Assembly (NCBI RefSeq): GCF_900111875.1
Contig: NZ_FOJU01000002.1
Coordinates: 124,001-188,000, forward strand
DNA length: 64,000 bases
Direction of reading: 5' to 3'
Source of the DNA: Poseidonocella pacifica
GTDB taxonomy: Bacteria > Pseudomonadota > Alphaproteobacteria > Rhodobacterales > Rhodobacteraceae
The notes beneath the pieces were generated by a model. It was not told where the DNA came from, searched no databases, and was given only the letters and a program-made list of their open reading frames with translations. The position numbers and the translations under genes are program-made. Of this stretch, positions 43,154 to 53,187 are shown in pieces. Numbering within the stretch: position 1 is the stretch's first letter; each line of letters opens with the position of its first letter.

Positions 43154-44757
43154 TCCGCAAATCGCCTGAAATACGCGACCAGAGCTTGGGTCGAGCCGTC
43201 CTTGTTCTCTGCGCTGGCTTCCCCTGAGACGATCGGCCCGAGCGCGGTCGCCAACTCCTTGCCCAATTCGACCCCCCACTGATCGAAGGAGTTGATCCCG
43301 AGGATCACGCCCTCGACAAATACCCTGTGTTCATACAGGGCGATGATCTGGCCGAGGATTTCGGGGGTCAGTTTCGGATAGATGAGCGTGGTCGTCGGCC
43401 TGTTGCCCGGGAAAACGCGATGCCGCGCCTGACGGTCACGTTCTTCGCCCGTATGCCCCTTTTTCTCCATGATTGCTTGGGCCTCATCGAAGGAGCGACC
43501 GCGTAGCAGCGCCTCCGATTGCGCAAAGCAGTTGGCAACCAGCAACTCATGCTGATGGCGCAGTTCCGGCTCGTGTCCTACGGCAGCGACCAGAAATTCG
43601 CATGGCACCACGCGAGTCCCCTGATGGATGAGTTGGTAGAAGGCGTGCTGGCCGTTGGTGCCCGGCTCTCCCCAGACAACCGGCCCGCTGTCATAGGGAA
43701 GATCCTTGCCATCCATGCTGACCCGCTTGCCGTTGCTCTCCATTTCCAACTGCTGGAGGTAGGCCGGCAAGCGGCCAAGCCTGTTGTCGTAGGGCAAGAC
43801 CGCGCGCGTGGCGTGGCCCAGCACCTGATTGTGCCAAATCCCCACGAGGGCCAACATCACCGGTACGTTTTCCCCGAGGGGCGCGGCACGGAAATGGCGA
43901 TCCATCGCCTGACCGCCCCGCAAAAATGATGCGAACGCTTCCGGACCAATTGCGATCATCAACGAAAGCCCGATTGGCCCCCACATCGAATATCGGCCCC
44001 CGACCCAATCGGCGAAGCCAAAGACACGTTCGGGCGCGATGCCGAAATCCGAGGTCTTGTCCGCCGCCGTGGAAAGCGCGGCAAACTGCGCTGCGGGATC
44101 CGCAACAGCATCGCTCAACCACGCCTTCGCAGTGCGCGCATTGGTCATGGTCTCAATGGTCGTGAAGGTCTTGGACGCGACAATGACAAGCGTGGTTCGC
44201 GGATCGCACTGGCGCAGCGTATCGGCAATATCGGCCCCATCGACGTTCGACACAAAGTGAAGCCGCGGCCCATCATGATACGGAGAAAGCGCCCGCGTCG
44301 CCATGGCAGGTCCAAGATCAGACCCGCCGATACCGATGTTGATGACATCCCGGATCTGGCCGCCCGCGCCCACATAGTTGCCGGACCGCACATCCCGGGC
44401 GAAGCCTTCCATACGGGCCAATGTCGCGCGAATGGAGGGCATCACATCACCTCCATCGGTCATGACGGAATCGCCATCAAGATTGCGCAGCGCTGTATGG
44501 AGTACTGCACGATCTTCGGTTTCGTTGATGTGCGCGCCTCCGAACATTGCCTCGCGATGCGCTTCGACATCTTGCGTTCTTGCAAGTTCGAGGAGCGCTG
44601 AACGCGTGTCGTCGTCGATATTCGTCTTGGAATAATCCAGCACCATGTCTTCGAAGCTGGCGGAGAAATGCGTGGCTCGTGCCGGGTCGGCATCGAAGAG
44701 TTCGAGGATGTGACGATCGGCCACCGCGGTGGCTTTTTGCTTGAGGCTATCGAACAT
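43150..44757 (-). CDS. pgi: glucose-6-phosphate isomerase
   Basis: Interconverts glucose-6-phosphate and fructose-6-phosphate. 535 residues. Signature segments include [57 protein letters not shown] and [20 protein letters not shown] with the catalytic Glu. [20 protein letters not shown] and [13 protein letters not shown] lie near the C-terminus. It starts 2 bases after the pgl stop and is the last gene of zwf-pgl-pgi. In marine alphaproteobacteria that use the Entner-Doudoroff route, this enzyme mainly feeds fructose-6-phosphate back to Zwf (pathway inference). Confidence 0.96.
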   Translation of the reverse strand: MFDSLKQKATAVADRHILELFDADPARATHFSASFEDMVLDYSKTNIDDDTRSALLELARTQDVEAHREAMFGGAHINETEDRAVLHTALRNLDGDSVMTDGGDVMPSIRATLARMEGFARDVRSGNYVGAGGQIRDVINIGIGGSDLGPAMATRALSPYHDGPRLHFVSNVDGADIADTLRQCDPRTTLVIVASKTFTTIETMTNARTAKAWLSDAVADPAAQFAALSTAADKTSDFGIAPERVFGFADWVGGRYSMWGPIGLSLMIAIGPEAFASFLRGGQAMDRHFRAAPLGENVPVMLALVGIWHNQVLGHATRAVLPYDNRLGRLPAYLQQLEMESNGKRVSMDGKDLPYDSGPVVWGEPGTNGQHAFYQLIHQGTRVVPCEFLVAAVGHEPELRHQHELLVANCFAQSEALLRGRSFDEAQAIMEKKGHTGEERDRQARHRVFPGNRPTTTLIYPKLTPEILGQIIALYEHRVFVEGVILGINSFDQWGVELGKELATALGPIVSGEASAENKDGSTQALVAYFRRFAD

Positions 44758-44759
44758 GA

Positions 44760-45437
44760 CTACTCCGCCCAGTGTATCGTTGCGTCGTTCCAGATGGCTT
44801 TGACCGGCGCGTCTTCGCTGGAAAGATCACGTGCGCGCTCAAGCGCGTCGCGCTTTTCCAGACCGGTTATCACGATGTGTTTGGCAAGGGCCCCGTCCAA
44901 AGCCGGCGCGCTGAACGTGATCCGCGGCTCTGGCGCTCCGGGAGCGCGCATCGGCAGCAGCGTCGGCGCATTGCGGGACAGGCCCTCAAGCAAACGATCC
45001 GCACCGGGGAATAGCGATGCGGTATGCATGTCCGCCCCCATCCCCAGAAGCAACACGGAGATCGGCAAAGATGCCTCCACCTCGGCGATGAGTTGGTCGA
45101 TCACATCCTCGGGATGTTCCGCAGCGCGGTAAAGCGGGACAAGCCGCGCCGCAGCCGCCCGGCCCACCAAAAGCCTCCTTTTCAGAAGCAGGGTGTTGGA
45201 TCGGTCGTGATCCTCCGGAACCCACCGTTCGTCGCTCAACATCACATCAACGCGGGACCAGTCGAGATCCACGTCGCAGAGATCGTCGAAGATCGGCCCC
45301 GGAGTCGTTCCACCCGGAACCACCAGAGAGACACGATCCGATGACCCAAGCGCGGTCTCGAGGTCTCCTGCGATCCGGTTCGAGATGTTCAACATCATCA
45401 TCTCGCGGTCGGCATAGGGACAGAATGTATAGCTCAC
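44760..45437 (-). CDS. pgl: 6-phosphogluconolactonase
   Basis: DevB-type lactonase hydrolysing 6-phosphogluconolactone made by Zwf. 225 residues: [55 protein letters not shown] and [20 protein letters not shown], all conserved in the family (the last is the catalytic region). The start is taken as the GTG at 45437, which overlaps the zwf stop (GTGA) and has GGGAG 8 bases upstream; an ATG six codons earlier lies deeper in zwf. It precedes pgi by 2 bases. Confidence 0.93.
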   Translation of the reverse strand: MSYTFCPYADREMMMLNISNRIAGDLETALGSSDRVSLVVPGGTTPGPIFDDLCDVDLDWSRVDVMLSDERWVPEDHDRSNTLLLKRRLLVGRAAAARLVPLYRAAEHPEDVIDQLIAEVEASLPISVLLLGMGADMHTASLFPGADRLLEGLSRNAPTLLPMRAPGAPEPRITFSAPALDGALAKHIVITGLEKRDALERARDLSSEDAPVKAIWNDATIHWAE

Positions 45438-46885
45438 GCCTTGATCTCCCGCCATCTGCGTCCGTCGCGATGCATGAGCATCAAGGCATCTTCGGGGCCG
45501 CTCGACCCTGGATCATATGGCTTGGGAACATCGCCGCGGCTCTGCCAGCCTTCGATGATCGGATCGGTCCAGGCCCATGCCGCTTCGACTTCATCGCCCC
45601 GCATGAAGAGGGTCTGGTTACCGCGGATCACATCCATGATGAGCCGCTCATAGGCGTCGGGCGCTTCGGCATCGGGGCCAAGCGCGTCGGCAAAGGACAT
45701 GTCGAGCGGGACGTCGATGAGGCGCATCCCGCCCGGTCCCGGCTCCTTGATTGTTACATCGAGGGTCATGCCTTCGTTCGGTTGAAGACGGATAGCCAGC
45801 ACGTTGCGGTGCTGGCCGGCCTCCGGCCCGAAGATCGAGTGCGGGGTATCCTTGAAGACGACCGCAATCTCGCTGTCGCGTGCCCGGAGCTTTTTTCCCG
45901 TACGCAAGTAGAACGGCGTTCCGGCCCACCGCCAATTCGACAAATGCACCTTCATCGCGACGAAGCTCTCGGTCCGCGAGCGCGCATCGCCGACGTCTTC
46001 ACGATAGCCCGGCGCATCCCCCGCCGGGCCATACTGACCCCGCACGAGTTGATGATAGTCGATGGGATCGAGGGCGCGGATCACCTTGAGTTTTTCATCT
46101 CGCACCGCATCCGGATCAAATTTCGACGGCGGCTCCATTGCGATGAGGCACAAGAGTTGCATCAAATGGTTCTGCACCATGTCGCGCATCGCGCCGGATT
46201 TATCGTAATACTCACCGCGCCCACCGACCCCGACGGTTTCGGCGACGGTGATCTGAATGTGGTCGATGAATTGGGCGTTCCACAGCGGCTCAAACAGCAT
46301 GTTGCCAAAGCGGACGGCCATGAGGTTCTGGACCGTCTCCTTGCCGAGGTAGTGGTCGATCCGGTAAATCTGTTCCTCGTCGAAGTGCTGGGCGAGGGTC
46401 GCGTTAAGCGAGCGGGCCGATGCGAGATCGTGCCCAAAGGGCTTCTCCACCACGATGCGCGATTGCGCATCCGCCAAGCCAAAGCTGCGAAGCCGCTCCG
46501 CAATGTCGCCAAAGAGGCTGGGCGCGACGGAAAAGTAAAATGCTCGGACCATGCCATCGCGCAAAAGCCCCCGGAGAGCTTCCCAGCCCCCCTCGCCTTT
46601 CGCGTCCACTGCCTGATACTCGACCCGCTCCAGAAAGGCATCAACAGCGTCGCAATCCACGGCGGAATCGCCTCCGAACTCGCCGATCGCCTCGCCCACC
46701 GTCACGCGGTAGGCGGCCGTGTCCATTTCAGACCGTGCAGCGCCGATGACGCGTGCGCCGTCCGGCATCTGGCCATCGCAGAACCGGCGGAAAAGCCCGG
46801 GCAGGATCTTGCGGCGGGCCAAATCCCCGGTTCCGCCGAATATGACCAGATCGAACGGCTCTACCGGAATAACGCGTGAGACCAT
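45434..46885 (-). CDS. zwf: glucose-6-phosphate 1-dehydrogenase
   Basis: NADP-dependent oxidation of glucose-6-phosphate, the entry to the pentose phosphate and Entner-Doudoroff pathways. 483 residues. The N-terminal dinucleotide motif [17 protein letters not shown] is followed by the active-site [20 protein letters not shown] with the catalytic His, and [18 protein letters not shown]. The first gene of zwf-pgl-pgi, it has a purine-rich AAGGAAAGGG ribosome region before the ATG. A perfect GTTAGCGCTAAC palindrome lies 36 bases upstream and is the likely control site. edd and eda are not in this window. Confidence 0.96.
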   Translation of the reverse strand: MVSRVIPVEPFDLVIFGGTGDLARRKILPGLFRRFCDGQMPDGARVIGAARSEMDTAAYRVTVGEAIGEFGGDSAVDCDAVDAFLERVEYQAVDAKGEGGWEALRGLLRDGMVRAFYFSVAPSLFGDIAERLRSFGLADAQSRIVVEKPFGHDLASARSLNATLAQHFDEEQIYRIDHYLGKETVQNLMAVRFGNMLFEPLWNAQFIDHIQITVAETVGVGGRGEYYDKSGAMRDMVQNHLMQLLCLIAMEPPSKFDPDAVRDEKLKVIRALDPIDYHQLVRGQYGPAGDAPGYREDVGDARSRTESFVAMKVHLSNWRWAGTPFYLRTGKKLRARDSEIAVVFKDTPHSIFGPEAGQHRNVLAIRLQPNEGMTLDVTIKEPGPGGMRLIDVPLDMSFADALGPDAEAPDAYERLIMDVIRGNQTLFMRGDEVEAAWAWTDPIIEGWQSRGDVPKPYDPGSSGPEDALMLMHRDGRRWREIKA

Positions 46886-46920
46886 GGCGAACCCTTTCCT
46901 TGCGCTGCGGCGGACCTCGC

Positions 46921-46932
46921 GTTAGCGCTAAC
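46921..46932. promoter_or_regulatory. LacI-type operator palindrome upstream of zwf
   Basis: GTTAGCGCTAAC, a perfect 12-base palindrome with the central CG typical of LacI-family sugar regulators (known sites read TGTTAGCGCTAACA or close). It lies 36-47 bases before the zwf ATG, in the divergent region shared with the radical SAM gene. No LacI gene is in the window, so the regulator would act from elsewhere. The motif match is from memory. Confidence 0.6.
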
Positions 46933-47069
46933 CAAATCGCTTCGCGGCAGTCGTAGCCGCCGGATGAGCGCGAGTCTAGCACCTCATGCTGGCTTCACAA
47001 CTCCGTCAGGGGGCTAGGCGCTCGGCTCCACCTCGTCTAGCTCTGAAGTCGCTGCCAAAAGGAGCGCTT

Positions 47070-48017
47070 ATGAAAGACCTCAGTGCGACCGCGCCTGCCA
47101 AGTTCACCGACCCTGACCTGACGGCCAAGGGCGAGCCGCGCGCCCGCGTTGCCCTCTCCAATCCGCAAACGCTTTGGTTCAACACCGGCACGCTCTGCAA
47201 CATCGAATGTGCAAATTGCTATATCGCATCGAGCCCTTCGAACGACGCGCTGCTCTATATCACCGAAGCCGAGGTACGCGACTATCTGGCACAGATCCGC
47301 GAGCGCCGCTGGCCAATTGAGGAAATCGGCTTCACCGGCGGCGAGCCCTTCATGAACCCGGAGATGATTCCGATATCCGAGGCGGCGCTTGCAGAGGGGT
47401 ATCAGGTACTGATCCTGACCAACGCGATGCGCCCGATGATGCGACCGAAGGTTCAAGAGGGACTTCTGCGGCTCAACTCCTCTTATCCCGGCAAACTCAC
47501 CATGCGAATTTCAGTCGATCACTGGTCCGAGACCAACCACGACAAGGAACGCGGGAATGGCAGCTTTGCCCGTACGCTGGAGGGGATGGATTGGCTTCGC
47601 GATGCGGGTCTTTCGATGGCTGTCGCCGGTCGCACCGTCTGGGGCGAATCCGAACGCGATGCGCGTTTGGGATACGCCCGCCTGTTCGCCGAGCGCGGCT
47701 ATGCGATTGATGCCAGCGACCCGGCACAAACCGTTCTCTTTCCAGAAATGGATGAGAGCATTGACGTGCCTGAGATTACGATCGCCTGTTGGGGTATTCT
47801 TGGCAAATCGCCTGCGCAGGTGATGTGCGCCTCTTCGCGGATGGTCGTGCGGCGGCGAGGTTCGGCACAGGCGGCGGTTCTGGCCTGCACCTTGCTACCC
47901 TATGCGCCAGAGTTCGAACTCGGCACCACGCTGGCCGAAGCGGAACGCCCGGTATCACTCAACCACCCGCATTGCGCGAAGTTCTGCGTTCTCGGTGGGG
48001 CGTCCTGCTCAGGTTGA
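47070..48017 (+). CDS. radical SAM protein with Cys-rich C-terminus
   Basis: Radical S-adenosylmethionine enzyme of 315 residues. The [4Fe-4S] motif is C43-x3-C47-x2-C50 (LCNIECANCYIASSPSN), with the SAM-binding GFTGGEPFMNPEM at about 88-100. Six further cysteines in the last quarter (C240, C253, C273, C302, C306, C313) suggest an auxiliary iron-sulfur cluster of twitch/SPASM kind. No precursor peptide or known partner is beside it. The ATG at 47070 follows AAAAGGAG; the frame is open 28 codons earlier without support. It is divergent from zwf and overlaps mfd by 9 bases at the 3' ends. The substrate is unknown. Confidence 0.85.
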   Translation: MKDLSATAPAKFTDPDLTAKGEPRARVALSNPQTLWFNTGTLCNIECANCYIASSPSNDALLYITEAEVRDYLAQIRERRWPIEEIGFTGGEPFMNPEMIPISEAALAEGYQVLILTNAMRPMMRPKVQEGLLRLNSSYPGKLTMRISVDHWSETNHDKERGNGSFARTLEGMDWLRDAGLSMAVAGRTVWGESERDARLGYARLFAERGYAIDASDPAQTVLFPEMDESIDVPEITIACWGILGKSPAQVMCASSRMVVRRRGSAQAAVLACTLLPYAPEFELGTTLAEAERPVSLNHPHCAKFCVLGGASCSG

Positions 48018-51000
48018 CCGGCTCTTCGCCTTGTGCGCCTTTTCCTTCTCGACGACTTTTTCCGCCAAGTCGCGCGCCACGCCGAAAGCACCCTTGATCC
48101 GGTCCGCTTCTGTTTTCCAATCGCGGCGGACGATGATCTTGTTGTCCTTTACCTTAGCCAGCCCCCGCTGATCCTTGATGAAGGACACCAATCCCTCGGG
48201 TGAGGCGAACTTATCCTTGTAGAAGCGGATGGTGGCCCCTTTTGGCCCGGCATCGAGATGCGAGATGCCCGCGCGTTTGCACATGGCCTTGATCCGCACG
48301 ACCAGCATCAGTGTGTTCACTTCTTTCGGCAATTTGCCGAAACGGTCGATCAATTCGGCGGCAAAACCCTCCAATTCGACTTTCTTCGTCAGGCCACTCA
48401 GTCGTCGGTACAGCCCCAAGCGGACATCAAGATCAGGCACGAAGCTTTCGGGGATAAGGACAGGCACCCCTAGATTTATCTGCGGAGCCCACTGGTCATC
48501 CGCCTCCAAGATGCCCTCTGCCTCACCCGAACGAATCTTGGCGATCGCCTCCTCCAGCATGGATTGGTAGAGTTCATAACCGACGTCGCGCATCTGCCCG
48601 GATTGCTCTTCGCCCAGCAGGTTTCCCGCCCCTCGGATGTCAAGATCCTGACTGGCGAGCGTGAAGCCCGCACCAAGTGAATCGAGCGATCCCAGTACGC
48701 GCAAACGCTTCTCCGCGGTGGTCGTCAGTTTCGCGCGCGGCTTGGTCGTAAGATAAGCGTATGCCCGCGTCTTTGAGCGCCCTACCCGCCCTCGGATCTG
48801 GTAGAGTTGCGACAGCCCGAACATATCCGCACGGTGCACGATCATCGTATTGGCGGTCGGAATATCCAGCCCGCTTTCCACAATGGTCGTCGCCAGAAGG
48901 ACGTCATACTTTCCGTCATAAAATGCGTTCATCCGGTCATCGAGTTCGCCCGCCGCCATCTGCCCGTGGGCGACGATATAGCTGAGTTCGGGAAGTTGTT
49001 CCTTGAGAAACGCCTCTATATCGGGGAGATCGGAAATACGCGGCACCACGTAGAAGCTTTGCCCACCTCGATAGTGCTCCCGAAGCAATGCCTCCCGGAG
49101 CGTCACAGCGTCGAACTCGCTAACATAGGTGCGGATGGCGAGCCGGTCGACCGGCGGCGTTCCAATGATCGACAGATCGCGCACCCCCGAAAGGGATAGT
49201 TGCAGCGTTCGAGGAATGGGCGTCGCGGTCAGGGTCAGAACGTGAATATCGGTGCGCAGTTGCTTGAGCCGTTCCTTGTGCCCGACACCGAAATGCTGCT
49301 CCTCATCGATCACGAGTAATCCGAGGTTCTGGAACCGGATCCCCTTGGCCAAAAGCGCGTGCGTCCCGATGACGATATCCACCGTACCGCGCGCGATCCC
49401 GTCGCGTGTCTCGGCGGCCTCCTTTGCCGAAACAAAGCGGGAGAGTTGCCGCACATTGAGGGGGAAGCCCCGAAAGCGATCTGCGAAACTCTTGAAATGC
49501 TGCCGGGCAAGAAGCGTCGTCGGCGCGATGACGGCCACCTGCACGCCGGACATGGCTGCAATAAACGCCGCTCGCATCGCCACTTCGGTTTTGCCGAATC
49601 CAACATCGCCACAGATCAAACGGTCCATCGGTTGACCGCTCGTCATATCCGTCAGGACGTCTTCGATCGCTCGTAGTTGGTCGTCGGTCTCTTCGTACGG
49701 GAAGCGGGCGCAAAACTCTTCCCAAGCATGCGGTGGGGGATCGAGGATCGGTGCCTTGCGCAACGCGCGCTCGGCTGCGACCCGGATAAGCCGCTCCGCC
49801 ATCTCGCGGATGCGCTCCTTGAGCTTGGCTTTCTTGGCTTGCCACGCGCCGCCGCCCAACTTGTCGAGCAGCCCTTCCTCATGGCCGAACTTGGATAGCA
49901 ACTCGATATTTTCGACGGGCAGGTAGAGCTTTGCCTTCTCAGCGTACTCCAGCACGAGGCATTCATGCGCCGCCCCGAGCGCTGTCACGACCTCCAGCCC
50001 CAGATAGCGCCCGACGCCATGATCGACGTGGACCACCAGATCGCCGGGATTGAGGCTCTGCGCTTCGGTAAGGAAATTCTCCGCCTTGCGCTTCTTGCGA
50101 GGTGATCTGATGAGCCGATCACCAAGAACGTCCTGCTCGGAGATGACCGTGAGGTCGGGCGTTTCGAACCCGTGCTCAAGCCCCCAAACCGCCAGATGCA
50201 GGCCACGCTTGCCTATCCGGGTCCCGTCCATGATCGGCACCGCTTCGGCCAGACCTTCGTCTTCGATGAGACCGGTCAGACGTTCGCGCGCGCCCTCGGA
50301 ATAGGATGCCACCACCACAGGGGAGTTCGCGAGCTTCTTGCGGATATGGTCGGCCAGAGCACCAAAGAGGCTGATGCTTTCCTGCTGACGCTCCGGTGAG
50401 AAGTTGCGCCCGATGCGGCCGCCACCGTCGATCACCCCGGGGCCTGATGCCTGTGGAAGAGCCGAGAGTTGCATCACTCTGCGATCCGCAACCGCCTCTT
50501 CCCACGCGTCATCGTCGAGATACAGCAAATCGGCCGGGGCCGGCTTGTACACGCTGTCGAGACGCCCCTTCTGGCGCAGCGCATGCATCCGTGTTTCGTA
50601 CTGATCCTTTACGCTTTCCCATCGTGCGAGACGCGATGGTGTCACGTGATCATCGAGCGTGACGGTGGCTTGGGGAAGGTAGTCGAAAAGCGTCTCCAGC
50701 GTCTCATGGAAGAAGGGCAACCAATGTTCGATCCCGGCATGTTTACGGCCGGCACTGACCGCCTCATAAAGGGGATCATCCGTTCCCGCCGCGCCGAACT
50801 CGATGCGGTAGTTCTGCCGGAACCGCGTGATGGCCGCCTCATCGAGGATCACCTCTGAGACGGGTGCAAGCTCCACCACATCAAGCTTCTCGGTAGTCCT
50901 TTGCGATACCGGATCAAATCGCCGGGCACCGTCGAGAACATCCCCGAAGAGATCGAGTCGAACCGGGCCGCTCTCGCCGGGCGGAAAGATGTCGATGATC

Positions 51001-51476
51001 CCGCCGCGCACGGCATAGTCCCCCGGCTCCATGACCGTCGGTGCCTGCGTAAAGCCCATACGCACCAGAAAATTGCGCAAGGCGGCCTCATCGACCCGCC
51101 CATCGACCCGCGCGGTAAAGGCCGCTTCGCGCAAGACGCTTCTGGCAGGCACGCGCTGTGTCGCGGCGTTGAGGGTCGTCAAAAGGACGTAGCGCCCCGG
51201 CATCTCATGGACCAGCCCGGCCAATGTCGCCATGCGTTGGGCCGAGATTTCGGGATTGGGCGAAACCCGATCATATGGCAGGCAATCCCAGCTTGGGAAC
51301 GTGATCACCGGCATGACCGGCGCCCAGAAGGCGAGCGCGGATTGCATCGCCGCCATCCGCTTGTCGTCGCGGGCAACGTGAATGACGGGACCGCGCTCCG
51401 CGACCTCCCGCAGGATGAGCTTGGCGTCGAACCCCTCGGGGGCGCCGCCAACGGTGATATGCTTGGGCTGGACCAT
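48009..51476 (-). CDS. mfd: transcription-repair coupling factor Mfd
   Basis: Removes RNA polymerase stalled at DNA lesions and recruits UvrA. 1155 residues, the expected size. The N-terminal UvrB-homology region (YVLLTTLNAATQRVPARSVL, GGIIDIFPPG) is followed by an RNA-polymerase-binding CarD-like domain (about 480-560; LNPGDLVVHVDHGVGRYLGL). The motor has a Walker A Lys at about 629 (CGDVGFGKTEVAMRAAF), LLVIDEEQHFGVGHKERLKQ and TATPIPRTLQLSL. TTIVESGLDIPTANTM and the C-terminal TRCF domain complete it. The ATG at 51476 (MVQPKHITVGG) has no strong ribosome site. Confidence 0.97.
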   Translation of the reverse strand: MVQPKHITVGGAPEGFDAKLILREVAERGPVIHVARDDKRMAAMQSALAFWAPVMPVITFPSWDCLPYDRVSPNPEISAQRMATLAGLVHEMPGRYVLLTTLNAATQRVPARSVLREAAFTARVDGRVDEAALRNFLVRMGFTQAPTVMEPGDYAVRGGIIDIFPPGESGPVRLDLFGDVLDGARRFDPVSQRTTEKLDVVELAPVSEVILDEAAITRFRQNYRIEFGAAGTDDPLYEAVSAGRKHAGIEHWLPFFHETLETLFDYLPQATVTLDDHVTPSRLARWESVKDQYETRMHALRQKGRLDSVYKPAPADLLYLDDDAWEEAVADRRVMQLSALPQASGPGVIDGGGRIGRNFSPERQQESISLFGALADHIRKKLANSPVVVASYSEGARERLTGLIEDEGLAEAVPIMDGTRIGKRGLHLAVWGLEHGFETPDLTVISEQDVLGDRLIRSPRKKRKAENFLTEAQSLNPGDLVVHVDHGVGRYLGLEVVTALGAAHECLVLEYAEKAKLYLPVENIELLSKFGHEEGLLDKLGGGAWQAKKAKLKERIREMAERLIRVAAERALRKAPILDPPPHAWEEFCARFPYEETDDQLRAIEDVLTDMTSGQPMDRLICGDVGFGKTEVAMRAAFIAAMSGVQVAVIAPTTLLARQHFKSFADRFRGFPLNVRQLSRFVSAKEAAETRDGIARGTVDIVIGTHALLAKGIRFQNLGLLVIDEEQHFGVGHKERLKQLRTDIHVLTLTATPIPRTLQLSLSGVRDLSIIGTPPVDRLAIRTYVSEFDAVTLREALLREHYRGGQSFYVVPRISDLPDIEAFLKEQLPELSYIVAHGQMAAGELDDRMNAFYDGKYDVLLATTIVESGLDIPTANTMIVHRADMFGLSQLYQIRGRVGRSKTRAYAYLTTKPRAKLTTTAEKRLRVLGSLDSLGAGFTLASQDLDIRGAGNLLGEEQSGQMRDVGYELYQSMLEEAIAKIRSGEAEGILEADDQWAPQINLGVPVLIPESFVPDLDVRLGLYRRLSGLTKKVELEGFAAELIDRFGKLPKEVNTLMLVVRIKAMCKRAGISHLDAGPKGATIRFYKDKFASPEGLVSFIKDQRGLAKVKDNKIIVRRDWKTEADRIKGAFGVARDLAEKVVEKEKAHKAKSRST

Positions 51477-51506
51477 GCGGGCGAGTTACGGCACGGGACG
51501 AAGAAG

Positions 51507-52019
51507 TCAACCGCCGAAGGGGTTGGAGACCAGATTCTGGTACATCCCGAAGAGGGCCGTCGCAAACAGGGCGATCACCGAGAGCACTTGCACGCGGAAG
51601 CGATGCGCGCCGATAACATCGTGCAGAGCATCCCCCTGAAGATTTCCTCTGAGGATACGATGCGCCGTCCGTAGCGCCATATAACGAACCAGAATGAGGG
51701 GAAATATCAGCAGAAACACCGCCTGCCCCAATTCCCACCCGTAGAGAAACCCGAGCAGAGCCAGCATGGTGGAGACAAAGGCGAGAACCCCCAATGTCAC
51801 AGGCCCCCCGGCAAGGCGGATCTGGCGGCGACTCTGAATTGCAACAGAAGTCTCCAACTCATCCTGCGCGCCCCCCCCGAGCCGGCGCGCTCTCAAGAGC
51901 ATGTCGACGGGCGCGCCGAGGCCCCAATTCGCCGCACCTGTCCATACCAGAGCCAGAAGCAGCCAGTACCAGAGAGAGGCAAAGCTGCGCGTGTCGATAA
52001 GCTCTATGAGGGAATTCAC
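51507..52019 (-). CDS. conserved membrane protein, unknown function
   Basis: 170-residue integral membrane protein. Hydrophobic segments: about 15-37 (ASLWYWLLLALVWTGAANWG), 75-95 (VTLGVLAFVSTMLALLGFLY), 98-115 (ELGQAVFLLIFPLILVRYMA) and 145-160. A cytoplasmic loop is rich in Arg/Gln/Glu (RRLGGGAQDELETSVAIQSR). It starts with GTG at 52019, GGAG 7 bases before. Similar proteins in Rhodobacteraceae are often labelled 'component of SufBCD complex', but nothing in this sequence supports that. It lies 30 bases upstream of mfd and might share its transcript. Confidence 0.72.
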   Translation of the reverse strand: MNSLIELIDTRSFASLWYWLLLALVWTGAANWGLGAPVDMLLRARRLGGGAQDELETSVAIQSRRQIRLAGGPVTLGVLAFVSTMLALLGFLYGWELGQAVFLLIFPLILVRYMALRTAHRILRGNLQGDALHDVIGAHRFRVQVLSVIALFATALFGMYQNLVSNPFGG

Positions 52020-52137
52020 GGGCTCACTCCGGGGATCTGTCCGAGGAGGGGTTTAGCGCGTGTGGCGGAGCTTGCCCAGACTTGAGCAATGCTGCCAATC
52101 GTGGCACTCCGGGCTTGTTCAGCGAAAGGCCCCTGCC

Positions 52138-53133
52138 ATGCACCCTACTGTCGCCCCCTTCCCCACCACACGTCTGCGCCGCACCCGTATGAAAGCGCCG
52201 CTCAGAGCGTTGGTACAGGAAAACGCCCTCAGCGTGGGAGATCTCATCTGGCCGGTGTTCGTGCGCGAAGGTCAGGACGTTCTGGAAGAAATCCCCTCCA
52301 TGCCGGGTGTCTTCCGGCGCTCCGTCGATCAGGTGGTTGAGGCCGCGCGAGAAGCGGCGGACCTCGGCATCCCGGCCATCTGCATCTTCCCCTATACCGA
52401 TCCCGCCTTGAAGACCGAAGACTGCGCCGAGGCATGGAACCCCGACAACCTGAGCAATCGCGCCATTCGTGCCGTCAAGGCCGCTGTGCCGGAGGTTGCG
52501 GTAATGACGGATGTCGCGCTCGACCCCTACAACATCAATGGGCATGATGGCTTTGTGGAGAACGGCGAAATCGTCAATGACCGCACGGTCGAAGCGCTGG
52601 TAAAGATGACCATTGTGCAAGCGGACGCAGGCGCGGATATCATCGGCCCGAGTGACATGATGGACGGGCGCGTGGGCGCGATGCGTTCCGCGCTGGAGGC
52701 ATCTGGGCACCACGACGTCACCATCCTGAGCTACGCGGCAAAATACGCTTCGGCCTTCTATGGCCCCTTCCGCGATGCCGTGGGTGCCTCCGGCGCGCTC
52801 AAGGGCGACAAGACGACGTATCAGATGAACCCCGCGAATTCCGACGAGGCCCTGCGGCTGGTCCAGCGGGATCTGCAAGAAGGCGCGGATATGGTCATGG
52901 TAAAGCCCGGAATGCCCTATCTGGACGTATGCCGACGGGTGAAGGAGAGCTTTGGCGTGCCGACGTTTGCGTATCAGGTTTCGGGCGAATACAGCATGAT
53001 CGCCGGAGCCGCCGCGCAAGGATGGATCGACGGCGACAAGGCCATGATGGAAAGCCTCATGTGCTTCAAGCGTGCCGGGTGCGACGGTATCCTCACTTAT
53101 TTCGCGCCTGCGGTCGCGCGAGCATTGTCATGA
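52138..53133 (+). CDS. hemB: delta-aminolevulinic acid dehydratase (porphobilinogen synthase)
   Basis: Condenses two 5-aminolevulinate molecules to porphobilinogen, an early step in heme and tetrapyrrole synthesis. 331 residues, TIM barrel. The two Schiff-base lysines lie in SYAAKYASAFYGPFRDA and MVKPGMPYLDV. The metal loop reads MTDVALDPYNINGHDG, with Ala, Asp and Asn where zinc enzymes have cysteines, so it is the Mg2+-dependent, zinc-free form seen in alphaproteobacteria. The ATG at 52138 follows AAAGG. The product supplies heme for the cytochrome oxidase genes at 29-33 kb. Confidence 0.96.
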   Translation: MHPTVAPFPTTRLRRTRMKAPLRALVQENALSVGDLIWPVFVREGQDVLEEIPSMPGVFRRSVDQVVEAAREAADLGIPAICIFPYTDPALKTEDCAEAWNPDNLSNRAIRAVKAAVPEVAVMTDVALDPYNINGHDGFVENGEIVNDRTVEALVKMTIVQADAGADIIGPSDMMDGRVGAMRSALEASGHHDVTILSYAAKYASAFYGPFRDAVGASGALKGDKTTYQMNPANSDEALRLVQRDLQEGADMVMVKPGMPYLDVCRRVKESFGVPTFAYQVSGEYSMIAGAAAQGWIDGDKAMMESLMCFKRAGCDGILTYFAPAVARALS

Positions 53134-53187
53134 CACTTTACCGGTTCGCTGCTGCCCGATAGGAACGACGGAAAAAGTGAGGGCAGC

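Noticed and set aside
45341-46879. 512-codon open frame opposite zwf
   Set aside because: Shadow of zwf; the minus-strand protein has all catalytic motifs and proper operon spacing.
42650-47041. 14-base sequence CCACCTCGTCTAGC repeated before the thioesterase and radical SAM genes
   Set aside because: Several 14-base repeats are expected by chance in 64 kb; no wider similarity surrounds them.
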